From Streptomyces sp. JH14 (GTDB lineage Bacteria > Actinomycetota > Actinomycetes > Streptomycetales > Streptomycetaceae): a DNA stretch of 64,000 nucleotides. Location of the stretch: positions 3,844,001 to 3,908,000 of the forward strand of contig NZ_JAJNEL010000001.1 of assembly GCF_029428675.1 (NCBI RefSeq), in the 5' to 3' direction. Every line of letters starts with the position of its first letter. Positions within the stretch are counted from its first letter, which is position 1. The position numbers and the translations under genes are program-made. Below the pieces are notes generated by a model, which had not been told where the DNA came from, ran no database searches, and was given only the letters and a program-made list of their open reading frames with translations. Of this stretch, positions 1 to 9,095 are shown piece by piece.

Positions 1-1162
1 ACCCGGCGGCGGACCCGCCTTCGCCGCGTGGCTGGAGCAGGCGCCGCCCGGTGACCCCGTGCCCTCGGCGGACACCGAAGCCCCGCTCGTCCAGATGTAC
101 ACCAGCGGTACGACGGGCCTGCCCAAGGGCGTCGTGCTCGCGCACCGCACGTTCTTCCAGGTCCGCAACGCCCTCGCCGACGCCGGCCTGGACTGGATCG
201 ACTTCAGGGACGCGGACGTCAGCCTCATCGGTGTGCCGGGCTTCCACATCGGCGGGCTCTGGTGGGCTCTGCAGGGGCTCAACGCCGGTGTCACCAACGT
301 CAGTCTGCGGATGTTCACCGGCCCGGACGCCCTCGCGCACGTCCGCGACCACCGGGTGACCGTCGCCTGCGTGGTCCCGGCGATGCTGCGGCTGATGCTG
401 GCCGAGCGGGCCGCCACCCAGGAGGTCTTCGCCGGCCTGCGCAAGGTCGTCTACGGCGGATCACCGATCGGCGAGGCGCTGCTGGAGGAGTGCCTGGAGC
501 GGATCGGCTGCGAGTTCGCGCAGATCTACGGCCTCACCGAGTCGGGCAACACCTCGGTCTGCCTCCCGCCCGCCGAGCACGTCGTGGGCGGCCCGCGGCT
601 TTCCGCCGCCGGTCGGCCGTACCCGGGCTTCGTACTGGAGATCAGGGACGACGGGGGGAAGCCGCTGCCGGCCCGCGAGATCGGCGAGGTCTGGATACGC
701 ACCCCGGCGCACATGGTCGAGTACTGGCGGCTCCCCGAGGCGACGGAGCAGACTCTCGTCGACGGATGGCTGCGCACCGGAGACGCGGGATATCTCGACG
801 AGGAGGGCTTCCTCTTCATCTGCGACCGGATCAAGGACACCATCATCGTCGCCGGCGAGAACGTCTACCCGGCGGAGATCGAGAACGTGCTCTCCCGCCA
901 CGAGGCGGTGGTCGAGGCCGCCGTCGTCGGCATTCCGGACCAGCGCTGGGGCGAGGCCGTGCACGCCTTCGTCGTGCTCGCGAGCGGGGCGACGGCGAGC
1001 GGACGGGAACTGATGATGTTCCAGCGCGGCCGACTGGCCGACTTCAAGATCCCCACCAGCTACTCGTACCTCGACCGACTACCGCGAAACGCCAGCGGGA
1101 AGATCCTGCGGCGTGAGCTGCGCGAGGCCTTCTGGCAGGGCGAGACGCGGCACGTCAACTGA
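1..1162 (+). CDS. AMP-dependent acyl ligase, 5' end outside the window
   Basis: Activates a carboxylic acid as an acyl-adenylate and probably passes it to CoA or to the nearby carrier protein. The reading frame is open from base 2, so about a quarter of the usual 500-residue family length is missing. Visible motifs in order are the A3 loop YTSGTTGLPKG (around visible residue 33), the A5 motif IYGLTES, the A7/A8 region with a TGD motif and a DRIKDTIIVAGENVYPAEIE block, and the A10 lysine in NASGKILRREL near the C-terminus. All core catalytic motifs are intact. It lies 30 bases before a hydrolase and a free ACP, so loading a starter acyl group onto that ACP is a reasonable inference. The substrate cannot be read from the sequence. 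Confidence 0.9.
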   Translation, partial: PGGGPAFAAWLEQAPPGDPVPSADTEAPLVQMYTSGTTGLPKGVVLAHRTFFQVRNALADAGLDWIDFRDADVSLIGVPGFHIGGLWWALQGLNAGVTNVSLRMFTGPDALAHVRDHRVTVACVVPAMLRLMLAERAATQEVFAGLRKVVYGGSPIGEALLEECLERIGCEFAQIYGLTESGNTSVCLPPAEHVVGGPRLSAAGRPYPGFVLEIRDDGGKPLPAREIGEVWIRTPAHMVEYWRLPEATEQTLVDGWLRTGDAGYLDEEGFLFICDRIKDTIIVAGENVYPAEIENVLSRHEAVVEAAVVGIPDQRWGEAVHAFVVLASGATASGRELMMFQRGRLADFKIPTSYSYLDRLPRNASGKILRRELREAFWQGETRHVN

Positions 1163-1192
1163 CCACCCCCCACCGCACGGGAAAGGCACGAC

Positions 1193-2029
1193 ATGACGTC
1201 ACTCGAGGAGATCCGGCAGCATCTGAACCATGTCGCCCGCGAGTCGCCGGAGAAGGCGGGCGCGCTGGCGTTTCCGATGCTGCTGAACACCGGCCCCCGG
1301 CTGCCGGTCCGGCCGGCCGAACAGCCGCTGCACGAGCAGGCCCTGGCCGACAGCCTCGATGTCGAGGGCAGGAAGCTGGCCGTCTACCGCTGGGGCGACG
1401 GCGAGCGGCGGGTGCTGCTCATGCACGGCTTCGAGGGCCGTGCATCCAACATGACCGGGTTCGTCCCCGGCCTGCAGAAACTCGGAATGACCGCCGTGGC
1501 CTTCGACTTCTTCGGCCACGGTGAGTCCGAGGGCGACCGGGCGACGATCCTCGACGTGCAGGCCGCCGTCCGGGCCGTCGCCGCCGCATACGGCCCCTTC
1601 GACACGATCGTGGCCCATTCGTTCGGCGGACTGTGCGCCTACCAGGCCGTGCGCGGGGGTGTACCGACCGACCGGCTGGTGACCATCGCGTCCGTCTGCG
1701 ACTTCGGCCACCTGCCCAAGATCTTCTGCAACCGGCTCGGTCTGGATCCGAGCATCGAGGACGTGCTGCGCCGGCGCAGCGAGGAGTTCTTCCACCCCGA
1801 GACCGAGATCTGGGAACGGTTCTCCGCCGGCCACCGGGCCGCCGAGCTCACCTTCCCGCTCCTCGTCATCCACGACGAGAACGACAAGGAAGTCCCCGTG
1901 GAGCAGGGGCGGAGGCTCTCCGCCGCCTACAGCCAGGCGCGGTACATCGAGACCCGGGGACTCGGGCACCGGCGGATCGTCGCAGATCCCGGCGTCATCG
2001 CCGCGACGCTCGAATTCATCAGCGCATAG
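1193..2029 (+). CDS. alpha/beta hydrolase, possible thioesterase of the acyl cluster
   Basis: A 278-residue alpha/beta hydrolase fold enzyme. The oxyanion region LLMHGFEG is near residue 76, the nucleophile elbow AHSFGG places the serine at residue 143, the acid is in HDENDKEVP (D228 or D231), and the histidine is H259 in GLGHRR. There is no signal peptide. The ATG follows a GGGAAAGG ribosome site. It sits between the acyl ligase and the ACP in one operon, so releasing or editing an acyl chain on the carrier is plausible. Esterase or lactonase activity is equally compatible with the motifs. Confidence 0.8.
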   Translation: MTSLEEIRQHLNHVARESPEKAGALAFPMLLNTGPRLPVRPAEQPLHEQALADSLDVEGRKLAVYRWGDGERRVLLMHGFEGRASNMTGFVPGLQKLGMTAVAFDFFGHGESEGDRATILDVQAAVRAVAAAYGPFDTIVAHSFGGLCAYQAVRGGVPTDRLVTIASVCDFGHLPKIFCNRLGLDPSIEDVLRRRSEEFFHPETEIWERFSAGHRAAELTFPLLVIHDENDKEVPVEQGRRLSAAYSQARYIETRGLGHRRIVADPGVIAATLEFISA

Positions 2030-2060
2030 GTCCGCACAGACAGCAGAAAGCAGGAGAGAC

Positions 2061-2357
2061 GTGGCTGAGCAGAACATGGACATGGAGCTGCAGGACATCG
2101 ACGTGGAACTGCGGGACCGGATCCGCGGGATCATCGCCGACATCGTCGAGGTCGACATCGACGAGATCGAGTGGACCACCCACTTCTGGGACGAGCTCGG
2201 AGCGGACTCCCTGCAGGGCATCGAGATCCTCTCCACGCTGGAGCGCCGTCTGGGGATCACGATCGAGCAGCGCCTGCTCGCGGAGATGAAGGACGTCCGG
2301 AGCACGTACGGCGTGGTGCTGGCGGCCAGGAAGGGCATGGCCCCCGATGCCTCGTGA
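2061..2357 (+). CDS. acyl carrier protein
   Basis: A stand-alone 98-residue carrier protein that holds the growing acyl chain on a phosphopantetheine arm. The attachment serine is S50 in the GADSLQGIEIL motif, and the acidic helices on both sides (many Asp and Glu residues) are typical. It starts with GTG after a GGAGAG ribosome site. Its last codons overlap the start of the ketosynthase by 11 bases, which indicates translational coupling. The N-terminal extension before the first helix is longer than in the housekeeping fatty-acid ACP, so it is most likely dedicated to this cluster. Confidence 0.93.
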   Translation: MAEQNMDMELQDIDVELRDRIRGIIADIVEVDIDEIEWTTHFWDELGADSLQGIEILSTLERRLGITIEQRLLAEMKDVRSTYGVVLAARKGMAPDAS

Positions 2358-3576
2358 CCGAAGGCGGGTCGTCGTCACCGGTCTCGGCGTGGTCAGCAGC
2401 ATCGGGACCGGTGTCACCGAGTTCGCCGAAGGGCTGCGGCAGGGGCGCTCCGGGGTCCGGCCGATCAGCGCGTTCGACACCACCGGGTTCGCCCACACCC
2501 ATGCGTGCGAGATCGTCGGCTTCACCCCCGAGAAGTGGATCTCGCGGCTGAAGCCGGAAGAGCTCGGCCGGGCCACTCAGCTGTCGATCGCCAGCACGGT
2601 GCTGGCCCTCGCCGACGCAGGGCTCCCGGCGGAGCGGTTACGGGACATGCGCGCCCTGATAGCGGTGGGCACGACCTACGGGGAGTCCGGCGAGGTGGAC
2701 CGGATCGTCGAGCGCCAGGCGGCCACCGGCAGTCCGGACGTCGACCGGGACGCGGCCGTGAAGTCGTCCTCCAGCCGGCTCTCCATCGACATCGCCAGAG
2801 AGCTGGGGCTGACCGAGGCCGAGGCGGTGACCATCCCCACGGCCTGCGCGGCGGGGAACTACGCCATCGGCTACGGGTTCGACGCCGTCGCCTCGGGCGA
2901 GGTGGACGTGGCGCTGAGCGGTGGCGTGGACGCGCTGCTGCGGATGACGTTCGTGACGTTCTACCGGCTGGGCACCATCGCGCCGGAGACCTGCCAGCCC
3001 TTCGACCGGGACCGCAAGGGGATCCTGACGGGCGAGGGCGGCGCCGTGCTGGTGCTGGAGGATCTCGACTCCGCCCTGGAACGCGGCGCCCACGTCTACG
3101 CCGAAGTCCTCGGGTACGGCCTGGCCTGCGACGCGCACCACCCGGTGGCACCGGACCAGCAGAGCGTCGCGCGCTGCATGACCCAGGCGCACGCCAACGC
3201 GGGAATCGACGCCTCCGCCGTGGACTACATCTCCGCGCACGGCACCGGCACACGGGCCAACGACGTGACGGAAGCCGCTGCCGTCCGGCAGGTCTTCGCG
3301 GGCGAACCGCCGCCGGTCAGCTCGCTGAAGTCCATGCTCGGCCATGCCATGGGAGCGGCCAGCGCGCTGGCCGCCGCCGGCTGCGCACTCGCCCTGGAAC
3401 AGGGGTTCATGCCGCCGACGATCAACCATGTGGAGACCGACCCGGAGATCGACATCGACTGTGTGCCGAACACGGCCAGGCCGGCCGACCTGCGCATCGT
3501 GCAGAACAACTCGCTCGCGTTCGCGGGCAACGACGCCGTGCTGATCCTCGGCCACTACGGGAAGGCCGCCTCATGA
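2347..3576 (+). CDS. beta-ketoacyl synthase, catalytic (KS-alpha type)
   Basis: A 409-residue condensing enzyme of the KAS II/type II polyketide family that extends the ACP-bound chain by decarboxylative condensation. The full catalytic triad is present: C167 in PTACAAG, H298 in AHGTGT and H333 in LGHAMG. A C-terminal AFAGNDAV motif takes the place of the usual FGGxN-like loop. Its stop codon overlaps the ATG of the next gene (ATGA), so it is very likely made together with its partner as a KS-alpha/KS-beta heterodimer. The ATG start overlaps the ACP gene. Confidence 0.93.
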   Translation: MPRDRRRVVVTGLGVVSSIGTGVTEFAEGLRQGRSGVRPISAFDTTGFAHTHACEIVGFTPEKWISRLKPEELGRATQLSIASTVLALADAGLPAERLRDMRALIAVGTTYGESGEVDRIVERQAATGSPDVDRDAAVKSSSSRLSIDIARELGLTEAEAVTIPTACAAGNYAIGYGFDAVASGEVDVALSGGVDALLRMTFVTFYRLGTIAPETCQPFDRDRKGILTGEGGAVLVLEDLDSALERGAHVYAEVLGYGLACDAHHPVAPDQQSVARCMTQAHANAGIDASAVDYISAHGTGTRANDVTEAAAVRQVFAGEPPPVSSLKSMLGHAMGAASALAAAGCALALEQGFMPPTINHVETDPEIDIDCVPNTARPADLRIVQNNSLAFAGNDAVLILGHYGKAAS

Positions 3577-4610
3577 GCGCCCCGGTCATCACCGCATGGC
3601 AGACGTACTCGCCGCTGGGGCACGGCGCCGACTCCCATAGGGAAGCGCTGCGTTCGGCCGGCCGGACGGGCGGGACGAGTCCGGCCGTGCAGGACTTCGA
3701 GGTCCGCGAGATCCTCGGGCGGGCCGGCACGCGGTCGATGGACCGTGTCGCGGGTCTCGCCGTGGCGACGACCGCACGGCTGCTGGAACAGATCGGCACG
3801 CCCGACTCGCGTTTCGGCAGCTACGCACCGGAGGAGGTCGCCCTGGTGCTGGGCACGAGCGACGGCTTCAGCAGTGTGAGTGCCTTCCTGCGGGACACCT
3901 GGACCCGCTCCAAGCCCTACGACGTCGACCCGTCCCATGTCCCGCGGACCCTGATGAACTTCGCGGCCGGCCAGTGCGCCATCCGGCACGGCATCAAGGG
4001 GCCGAACACGACGATCTGCGGCAGCCACGCCACCGGGCTGCTCACCCTCAACTACGCCCGCCGGCTGCAGCGCAACGGCCACGCACGGGCAACGGTGTGG
4101 GGGGCGGTGGAGGAGCTCTCGCCGGAGCGCGTTGCCGTCGAGGAGGCCCGCCTCGACGGTCCGGCGGAGCGGCCGGCGAGTGAGGGCTGCGTGATGTTCC
4201 TGCTGGAGTCGCCCGGCGAGGTGCCGCCGGAGAGAACGCCGCTGGCCGAGGTGCTCGCCGTCGAGTTCGGTGTCTGGGCGGAGACCGACAGCATCCGCTC
4301 CGCGCTCGCCGCGTGCCTGCGGCGCGCGCTGGCCCGGGCAGAGGTGACGGCCGACGAGGTCTTCGCGGCCGCTCCCTCGGACTCCGTGGGGGCGCGCGGC
4401 GCTGCCGAGCACCGGGCCGTCGAGGACGTACTCGGTTCCGTGCCGCTCCTGACCGCAACCGCCGACGCCGTCGGGGACGCCAGAGCGGTCTCGGCCGCGT
4501 TCCAGACCGTCGAGCTGCTGGATGCGGACGCCGCACCGGGCCGGGTCGGTGTGGTGACGACATCCGATGCGGAAGGCCGTGTCGGATGCGCGCTGCTGCG
4601 CATCTGCTGA
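3573..4610 (+). CDS. KS-like chain-length-factor-type partner lacking catalytic residues
   Basis: A 345-residue thiolase-fold protein, shorter than its neighbour. Alignment by eye with the upstream ketosynthase puts H152 (GSHATGLL) at the nucleophilic cysteine, and both catalytic histidines are also replaced (PSDSVG for AHGTGT, and AVGDARAV for LGHAMG). It therefore cannot condense by itself and probably acts as the KS-beta or chain-length subunit. Classical aromatic chain-length factors carry Gln at the cysteine position, so His is unusual. The ATGA overlap with the catalytic KS supports a 1:1 complex. Its divergence leaves open that it is only a stabilising partner. Confidence 0.82.
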   Translation: MSAPVITAWQTYSPLGHGADSHREALRSAGRTGGTSPAVQDFEVREILGRAGTRSMDRVAGLAVATTARLLEQIGTPDSRFGSYAPEEVALVLGTSDGFSSVSAFLRDTWTRSKPYDVDPSHVPRTLMNFAAGQCAIRHGIKGPNTTICGSHATGLLTLNYARRLQRNGHARATVWGAVEELSPERVAVEEARLDGPAERPASEGCVMFLLESPGEVPPERTPLAEVLAVEFGVWAETDSIRSALAACLRRALARAEVTADEVFAAAPSDSVGARGAAEHRAVEDVLGSVPLLTATADAVGDARAVSAAFQTVELLDADAAPGRVGVVTTSDAEGRVGCALLRIC

Positions 4611-4677
4611 GCCGGACCGCCGGCACCTCAACCCCCGTGCGAGCGCATCGGCTCGCCCCGCTCCTGGAGAGGATGAC

Positions 4678-5418
4678 ATGACGCAACGGCCCATCGCCTT
4701 CGTGACCGGCGGTTCCCGTGGCATCGGGCGGGCCGCAGTGGTGCGGCTCGCCCGGAACGGCTATGACATCGCGTTCTGCTACCACGCCCGCGAGGACGAG
4801 GCGGAGAAGACCGCAGGGGCGGCCCGGGAGTTCGACGCCAGGGTCCTCGCCGCCCGGGTCGACGTGGCCGACGCGGCGGCGGTCAGCGCGTTCGTACGCC
4901 GGATCGAGGACGAACTCGGCCCGGTCGACGCGGCGGTCACCTCGGCGGGCATCACCCGCGACCGGTCGCTGGCCATGATGTCCGACAACGACTGGTCCGC
5001 GGTGCAGCGCACCAACGTCGACGGCACCTTCCACGCCTGCCGGGCGGCGGTCTTCGGCATGATGAAGCGCCGCCGCGGCTCCATCGTCACCCTCTCCTCG
5101 ATCGCCGGCCGGTACGGGCAGCCGGGGCAGACCAACTACTCGGCGGCGAAGGCGGCGATCGCCGGCTTCACCCTGGCCACGGCCAGGGAGGTCGGGCGCT
5201 ACGGGATCCGGGTGAACGCCGTCGCGCCCGGGTTCATCACCACCGACATGACCGAGACGCTGCCGGACCGGGTGTGGAAGCAGACCCAGCCACGAATTCC
5301 CCTGGGGCGTATGGGGACGGCGGACGAGGTGGCCGAGCTCGTCGCGTTCCTGCTGTCGGAGCGCGCCTCCTACATCACCGGCCAAGTCCTCGGCATCGAC
5401 GGCGGACTGGTCCTGTAG
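4678..5418 (+). CDS. 3-oxoacyl-ACP reductase (short-chain dehydrogenase)
   Basis: A 246-residue FabG-type ketoreductase that reduces the beta-keto group of the ACP-bound chain with NADPH. The glycine-rich cofactor loop TGGSRGIG is at residues 10-17, and the catalytic residues are N113, S141, Y154 and K158 (YSAAK). The C-terminal GQVLGIDGG motif is typical. The ATG at 4678 is preceded by GGAGAGG and was preferred over upstream in-frame codons. With the KS pair and the ACP it gives a minimal reducing cycle; no dehydratase or enoyl reductase is visible here, so the chain stays hydroxylated or the missing steps are encoded to the left. Confidence 0.92.
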   Translation: MTQRPIAFVTGGSRGIGRAAVVRLARNGYDIAFCYHAREDEAEKTAGAAREFDARVLAARVDVADAAAVSAFVRRIEDELGPVDAAVTSAGITRDRSLAMMSDNDWSAVQRTNVDGTFHACRAAVFGMMKRRRGSIVTLSSIAGRYGQPGQTNYSAAKAAIAGFTLATAREVGRYGIRVNAVAPGFITTDMTETLPDRVWKQTQPRIPLGRMGTADEVAELVAFLLSERASYITGQVLGIDGGLVL

Positions 5419-5480
5419 GCCCGGCCGCGCCGCCGAGCGCTCCCGAGAACACCCGTCCCCCGATCCGGAGATCCCTTGAG

Positions 5481-6887
5481 ATGAACGCTCATCCCGCCGG
5501 CGCAAAGCAGGGGTATGTCCCGCTCCTGCTCCTGGCGTCCAGCGCCGCCTTCCTGGCCGTACTGGACGTCACCATCGTCAATCTGGCCATCCCGGACCTG
5601 CGCAGCGACTTCGAGGGCGCGGAGCTGGCCGACCTTTCCTGGGTCATCACCGTCTATGCCACGGTCTTCGCCGCCTTCCTCGCCCCGGCGGGCCGTCTGG
5701 CCGACCTGATCGGCCGCCGGTCCCTGTTCATCGGCGGCATCGGGGTGTTCACCCTGATGTCCCTGGTCTGCTCGGTCGCGCCCAGTGTCCCGGCGCTGCT
5801 GGCGGCCCGCGCGCTCCAGGGCACGGGCGCCGCCGCGATGATCCCCGCCTCGCTGGCGATCGTCCTGATGGACACCCCGCCGGAGCGCCGCCGCACGGCC
5901 ATCGGCCAGTGGAGCGCCGCATCCGCACTCGCCGCCGCGGTGGGCCCGGCCCTCGGCGGGGTGATGGTCGACGAGCTGGGGTGGCGGTCGTTGTTCCTGA
6001 TCAACGTGCCGTTCGGCCTGATCCTGCTGGCCTGTGCGCGCATCGTGCCGCGTCGTGAACAGCGCGGGAGCGGACGGATTCCCGACCTCGTGGGAACGGT
6101 GCTGCTGGGCGCCGGTGTCGGCCTGCTGAGCCTGGCCATCTCCAAGGGCAGCGCATGGGGCTGGTCCAGCCTGTCGACGGCCGGATGCCTGATCCTCGGC
6201 GTGGTCGCCGTGTACGGGGCCGTCTGGCGCTCGACACGGCATCCCGCACCGGCGCTGGAGACCTCCCTGTGGCGGAACCGGACGTTCGCGCTGGCCAATC
6301 TGACGGCGCTGTTCTTCGGCGCCTGCCTCTTCGCATGGCTGCTGGTCGGTGTCCTGTACATCACCACGGTCTGGCGGTGGTCGGAGCTCGGCGCAGGGCT
6401 GGCGGTGACCCCGGGAGCCGTCAGCGCCGCCGTGGTCGCCCTCTACGCCGGCAAGGTGCAGGCCAAGTACGGGCCGCGGGTGATCGTGGCAGCGGGTGCG
6501 CTGATCCTTGCGGGTACGGGGTTCTTCCTGGCGTTCACCCTGCCCAGCGAACCGAACTTCTTCGCGTACTGGCTGCCCAGCGGCATTCTGGCGGGCGCGG
6601 GAATGGGCGCGATCACCACCGGCGCCTCCACCGCGGCGGCGCTGTCGGTCTCGCCGCTGCGGTTCGCCGCCGCGACGGGCCTGAGCCAGACGTCACGCCA
6701 GGTCGGGGGTGCGCTGGGGATCGCGACGCTGTCCACCATGCTGACCGGGGGGACCACCGTGGACGACTTCGGCCGGGTGCTCTTCTTCTGCTCGGTCTCG
6801 GCGGTGCTGGCCGGACTGGCCGGACTCGGCCTCGTCATCAAGGCGGAGGAGCCGTCGGCGGCGGGTGCACCCGTCACGTCCGCGTAG
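5481..6887 (+). CDS. MFS drug/proton antiporter, DHA2 type
   Basis: A 468-residue membrane transporter with about 14 predicted hydrophobic helices, as in the DHA2 family. The first helix carries the family motif LDVTIVNLAIPDL and the second loop has GRLADLIGRR. It is the last gene of the biosynthetic operon, 62 bases after the ketoreductase, so export of the cluster's product or self-resistance is the likely role. The ATG at 5481 was chosen because the protein then begins just before helix 1. Two strong hairpins follow the stop codon. Confidence 0.9.
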   Translation: MNAHPAGAKQGYVPLLLLASSAAFLAVLDVTIVNLAIPDLRSDFEGAELADLSWVITVYATVFAAFLAPAGRLADLIGRRSLFIGGIGVFTLMSLVCSVAPSVPALLAARALQGTGAAAMIPASLAIVLMDTPPERRRTAIGQWSAASALAAAVGPALGGVMVDELGWRSLFLINVPFGLILLACARIVPRREQRGSGRIPDLVGTVLLGAGVGLLSLAISKGSAWGWSSLSTAGCLILGVVAVYGAVWRSTRHPAPALETSLWRNRTFALANLTALFFGACLFAWLLVGVLYITTVWRWSELGAGLAVTPGAVSAAVVALYAGKVQAKYGPRVIVAAGALILAGTGFFLAFTLPSEPNFFAYWLPSGILAGAGMGAITTGASTAAALSVSPLRFAAATGLSQTSRQVGGALGIATLSTMLTGGTTVDDFGRVLFFCSVSAVLAGLAGLGLVIKAEEPSAAGAPVTSA

Positions 6888-6896
6888 CTCCGGGCG

Positions 6897-6930
6897 GTGC
6901 GCACGGCCCGCCGGTGCGGGCCGTGCGCAC
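6897..6930 (+). terminator. terminator of the biosynthetic operon
   Basis: A perfect 14-bp stem (GTGCGCACGGCCCG and its complement) with a 6-base loop starts ten bases after the MFS stop codon. There is no U-run, as is usual in Streptomyces. Confidence 0.8.
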
Positions 6931-6960
6931 GATGGTCGCGCCCGCACGGCGCGACCATCG
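6930..6960 (-). terminator. terminator of the convergent aminotransferase gene
   Basis: A perfect 13-bp stem with a 5-base loop (CGATGGTCGCGCC and its complement) abuts the previous hairpin and lies seven bases beyond the stop codon of the minus-strand aminotransferase. The two back-to-back hairpins separate the convergent genes. Confidence 0.75.
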
Positions 6961-6966
6961 TGATCA

Positions 6967-8163
6967 TCAGCGGGCTTTGAGCTCCTTCAGGCGCGACACG
7001 GCTTCCTGCAGAACGCTCTCGCGTTTGCAGAAGGCGAACCGGACCTTGCTGCGGCCGGCCTCCCGGTCGTCGTAGAAGACCGCATTGGGGATGGCCACGA
7101 CCCCGCACCGCTCGGGCAGCGCGCGGCAGAAGGCGAAGCCGTCGGTCTCGCCGCCGAGCGGGCGGATGTCGGTGGTGACGAAGTACGTTCCGGCCGGCCG
7201 GTAGACCTCGAAGCCGGCCTCGGCCAGCCCGGCGCTCAGCAGATCCCGCTTGGTGCGCAGATCCGCGCGCAGCCCCTCGAAGTAGCTGTCCGGCAGAGCC
7301 AGCGCCTCGGCGACCGCGTACTGGAACGGGCCCGCGGAGACGTACGTGAGGAACTGCTTGGCCGAGCGGACCGCCGTCACCAGTTCGGCGCCCGCCGTCA
7401 CCCAGCCGACCTTCCACCCGGTGAACGAGAACGTCTTGCCCGCCGAGCCGATGGTCACCGTCCGCTCGCGCATCCCGGGGAAGCCGGCGATCGGCAGGTG
7501 GTCGCCCTCGAAGACCAGGTGTTCGTACACCTCGTCGGTGACGACGAGCAGATCCCGCTCGCAGGCGAGTTCGGCGATCGCCGCCAGTTCCTCGCGGGTC
7601 AGGACGGTGCCGGTGGGGTTGTGCGGGGTGTTGAGCAGGATCAGCCGGGTGTGGGGCGTGACGGCGGCGCGCAGTTCGTCGAGGTCGAGCCGGTACGTAC
7701 CGCTGTCCGAGTCGGGGCGCAGGGTGACCGGGACACGGGTACCGCCCGCCATGGCGATGCAGGCGGCGTACGAGTCGTAGTACGGCTCCAGGGCGATGAC
7801 CTCGTCGCCGGGCTCCACGAGGGCGAGGAGGGTGGCGGCGATGGCCTCGGTGGCGCCCGCCGTGACGAGAACCTCGGAGTCGGGGTCGTACGTGAGCGCG
7901 TACCGCCGCTGCTGATGCGCGGCGATCGCGGTGCGCAGCTCGGGTACGCCCGGGCCGGGCGGGTACTGGTTGCCGTGCCCGGCGCGCAGCGCGCGGACCG
8001 CGGCCTCCCGGACCTCCTCCGGTCCGTCGGTGTCGGGGAAGCCCTGGCCGAGGTTGATGGAGCCGGTCCGTACGGCCAGCGCCGACATCTCCGCGAAGAT
8101 CGTCGTGCCGAACTCGGCGAGGCGGCGGTTGAGCAGCGGTCGTCCCTGTGTCATGCCCGCCAT
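6967..8163 (-). CDS. PLP-dependent aminotransferase, class I/II
   Basis: A 398-residue cytoplasmic fold-type I aminotransferase of the methionine/kynurenine/DapC-like group. The Schiff-base lysine is K243 in GSAGKTFSFTGWK, and the cofactor-contacting residues N182-P183 (NTPHNPTG), D210 and Y213 (TDEVYEH) are all in place. An NLGQGFPDTDGP motif near residue 38 is typical of this subgroup. The start may be the ATG at 8163 or the second ATG nine bases downstream; no clear ribosome site separates them. Substrate is not decided by sequence. It faces the biosynthetic operon and is probably a core metabolic gene. Confidence 0.88.
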   Translation of the reverse strand: MAGMTQGRPLLNRRLAEFGTTIFAEMSALAVRTGSINLGQGFPDTDGPEEVREAAVRALRAGHGNQYPPGPGVPELRTAIAAHQQRRYALTYDPDSEVLVTAGATEAIAATLLALVEPGDEVIALEPYYDSYAACIAMAGGTRVPVTLRPDSDSGTYRLDLDELRAAVTPHTRLILLNTPHNPTGTVLTREELAAIAELACERDLLVVTDEVYEHLVFEGDHLPIAGFPGMRERTVTIGSAGKTFSFTGWKVGWVTAGAELVTAVRSAKQFLTYVSAGPFQYAVAEALALPDSYFEGLRADLRTKRDLLSAGLAEAGFEVYRPAGTYFVTTDIRPLGGETDGFAFCRALPERCGVVAIPNAVFYDDREAGRSKVRFAFCKRESVLQEAVSRLKELKAR

Positions 8164-8373
8164 CCTGTGCCGAAGCTCTGGAGTTGCTCAACTTACCTTC
8201 GGGGATTCGCACCTGCGGCGGTACCCACAGGACCGTCGCTGAGCAGGGCGAGCGGGGTCGGTAGCTGTCGTTGTCTGTCGTCGTTGACCGCCCTCGGACG
8301 GCCCACAGACGGCCCGGCCCGCCGATGGCGTGGACGATGTGCAGCCTCTCAGGCGTGCCGTCGACTCCCAGGA

Positions 8374-8745
8374 CTAACCGATGAGGGTCTCCTTCGGGCG
8401 GACTACGCAGAACTCGTTCCCCTCCGGATCGGCCAGCACGGTCCATGACTCGTCGCCGGTCTGTCCGACATCCGCTCTGCGAGCGCCGAGTGCGAGGATT
8501 CGCTCGATCTCGGCCTCCCGGTCTTCCGCCGCGGATGTCAGATCGAGGTGCAGGCGGTTCTTGACGACCTTGCGGTCGGTCACCGGCATGAAGCAGATTC
8601 CCACCGGGGCCGTCTCGTCCGGCCCGATCACGACCTCCCGCTCCCGCTCGGACAGGATCCGCCAGCGCAGCACCTCAGCCCAGAACCGGGCCAGGGCGGG
8701 CAGGTCGTGGGCGTCGATGACGATGTGATGCAGCGAGATAGGCAT
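8374..8745 (-). CDS. VOC-family (glyoxalase-like) protein
   Basis: A 123-residue vicinal-oxygen-chelate fold protein with two beta-alpha-beta-beta-beta halves. The opening HHIVIDAHDLPALARFW and the closing DPEGNEFCVV are the hallmark of this group, often annotated as glyoxalase or bleomycin-resistance-like. Possible metal ligands are the first histidines (residues 6-7) and the E of the last strand. It is transcribed toward the aminotransferase gene with a 210-base gap. The substrate is unknown. Confidence 0.85.
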   Translation of the reverse strand: MPISLHHIVIDAHDLPALARFWAEVLRWRILSEREREVVIGPDETAPVGICFMPVTDRKVVKNRLHLDLTSAAEDREAEIERILALGARRADVGQTGDESWTVLADPEGNEFCVVRPKETLIG

Positions 8746-8821
8746 GTCGGACAGCGTTCCCCTTCGAGGGCGTGGACAGACCGGAGGCGGTTGTCGTCAA
8801 ACACTGCCGTCAAGGCAGAAG

Positions 8822-8857
8822 CCAGAGGCCCCGTGGATTCCTCCACGGGGCCTCTGG
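8822..8857 (-). terminator. hairpin downstream of the tRNA remnant
   Basis: A perfect 16-bp stem with a TTCC loop (CCAGAGGCCCCGTGGA and complement). It lies six bases beyond the 3' end of the minus-strand tRNA remnant, so it is probably the former tRNA terminator. Confidence 0.75.
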
Positions 8858-8863
8858 TCTGGT

Positions 8864-8907
8864 GTGCACTCGGCAGGATTCGAACCTGCAACCTTGTGAT
8901 CCGTAGG
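8864..8907 (-). repeat. 3' half of a tRNA-Arg(ACG)-like gene (att remnant a)
   Basis: On the minus strand the piece begins at an anticodon loop CTACGGA (anticodon ACG), continues through a TCACA stem strand, variable loop, the T arm GCAGG-TTCGAAT-CCTGC and the acceptor strand CGAGTGC. The 5' half is absent. A copy running from the anticodon loop to the 3' end is what a tyrosine integrase leaves when it uses a tRNA gene as attB. It differs in several bases from the second copy at 14343. Confidence 0.75.
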
Positions 8908-9095
8908 ATCGGGCAGGCAGCCGGGTGGGAACGTTCCACTCGTTCTGGTTGATCGCTGACGTTGTCGAACGCGGGTGCACGTGCGCCGTCGTTGCCGTCA
9001 GATACGCAACCCTCTGCAGGACTTCTTCGCGCTGGTCGCCAGTTTCCCACCTCGACAGCACCGGTCGCTACCGTGCTCGGTCATGACAACGACGC

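Larger units (their letters stand above)
8746..9095. other. gene-free boundary of the accessory island
   Basis: This 350-base stretch has no convincing gene. It holds a truncated tRNA 3' half with its terminator (see separate entries), followed by diverged sequence containing a GCCGTCGTTGCCGTCAG segment that resembles the GATGTCAG repeats beside the other two tRNA remnants. I take it as the left edge of the island. Confidence 0.6.

Noticed and set aside
8296..8313. A short segment matching the end of an integrase-like reading frame (ACGGCCCACAGACGGCCC), similar to 19118-19135.
   Set aside because: The match is too short to call a further integrase remnant; it could be chance.
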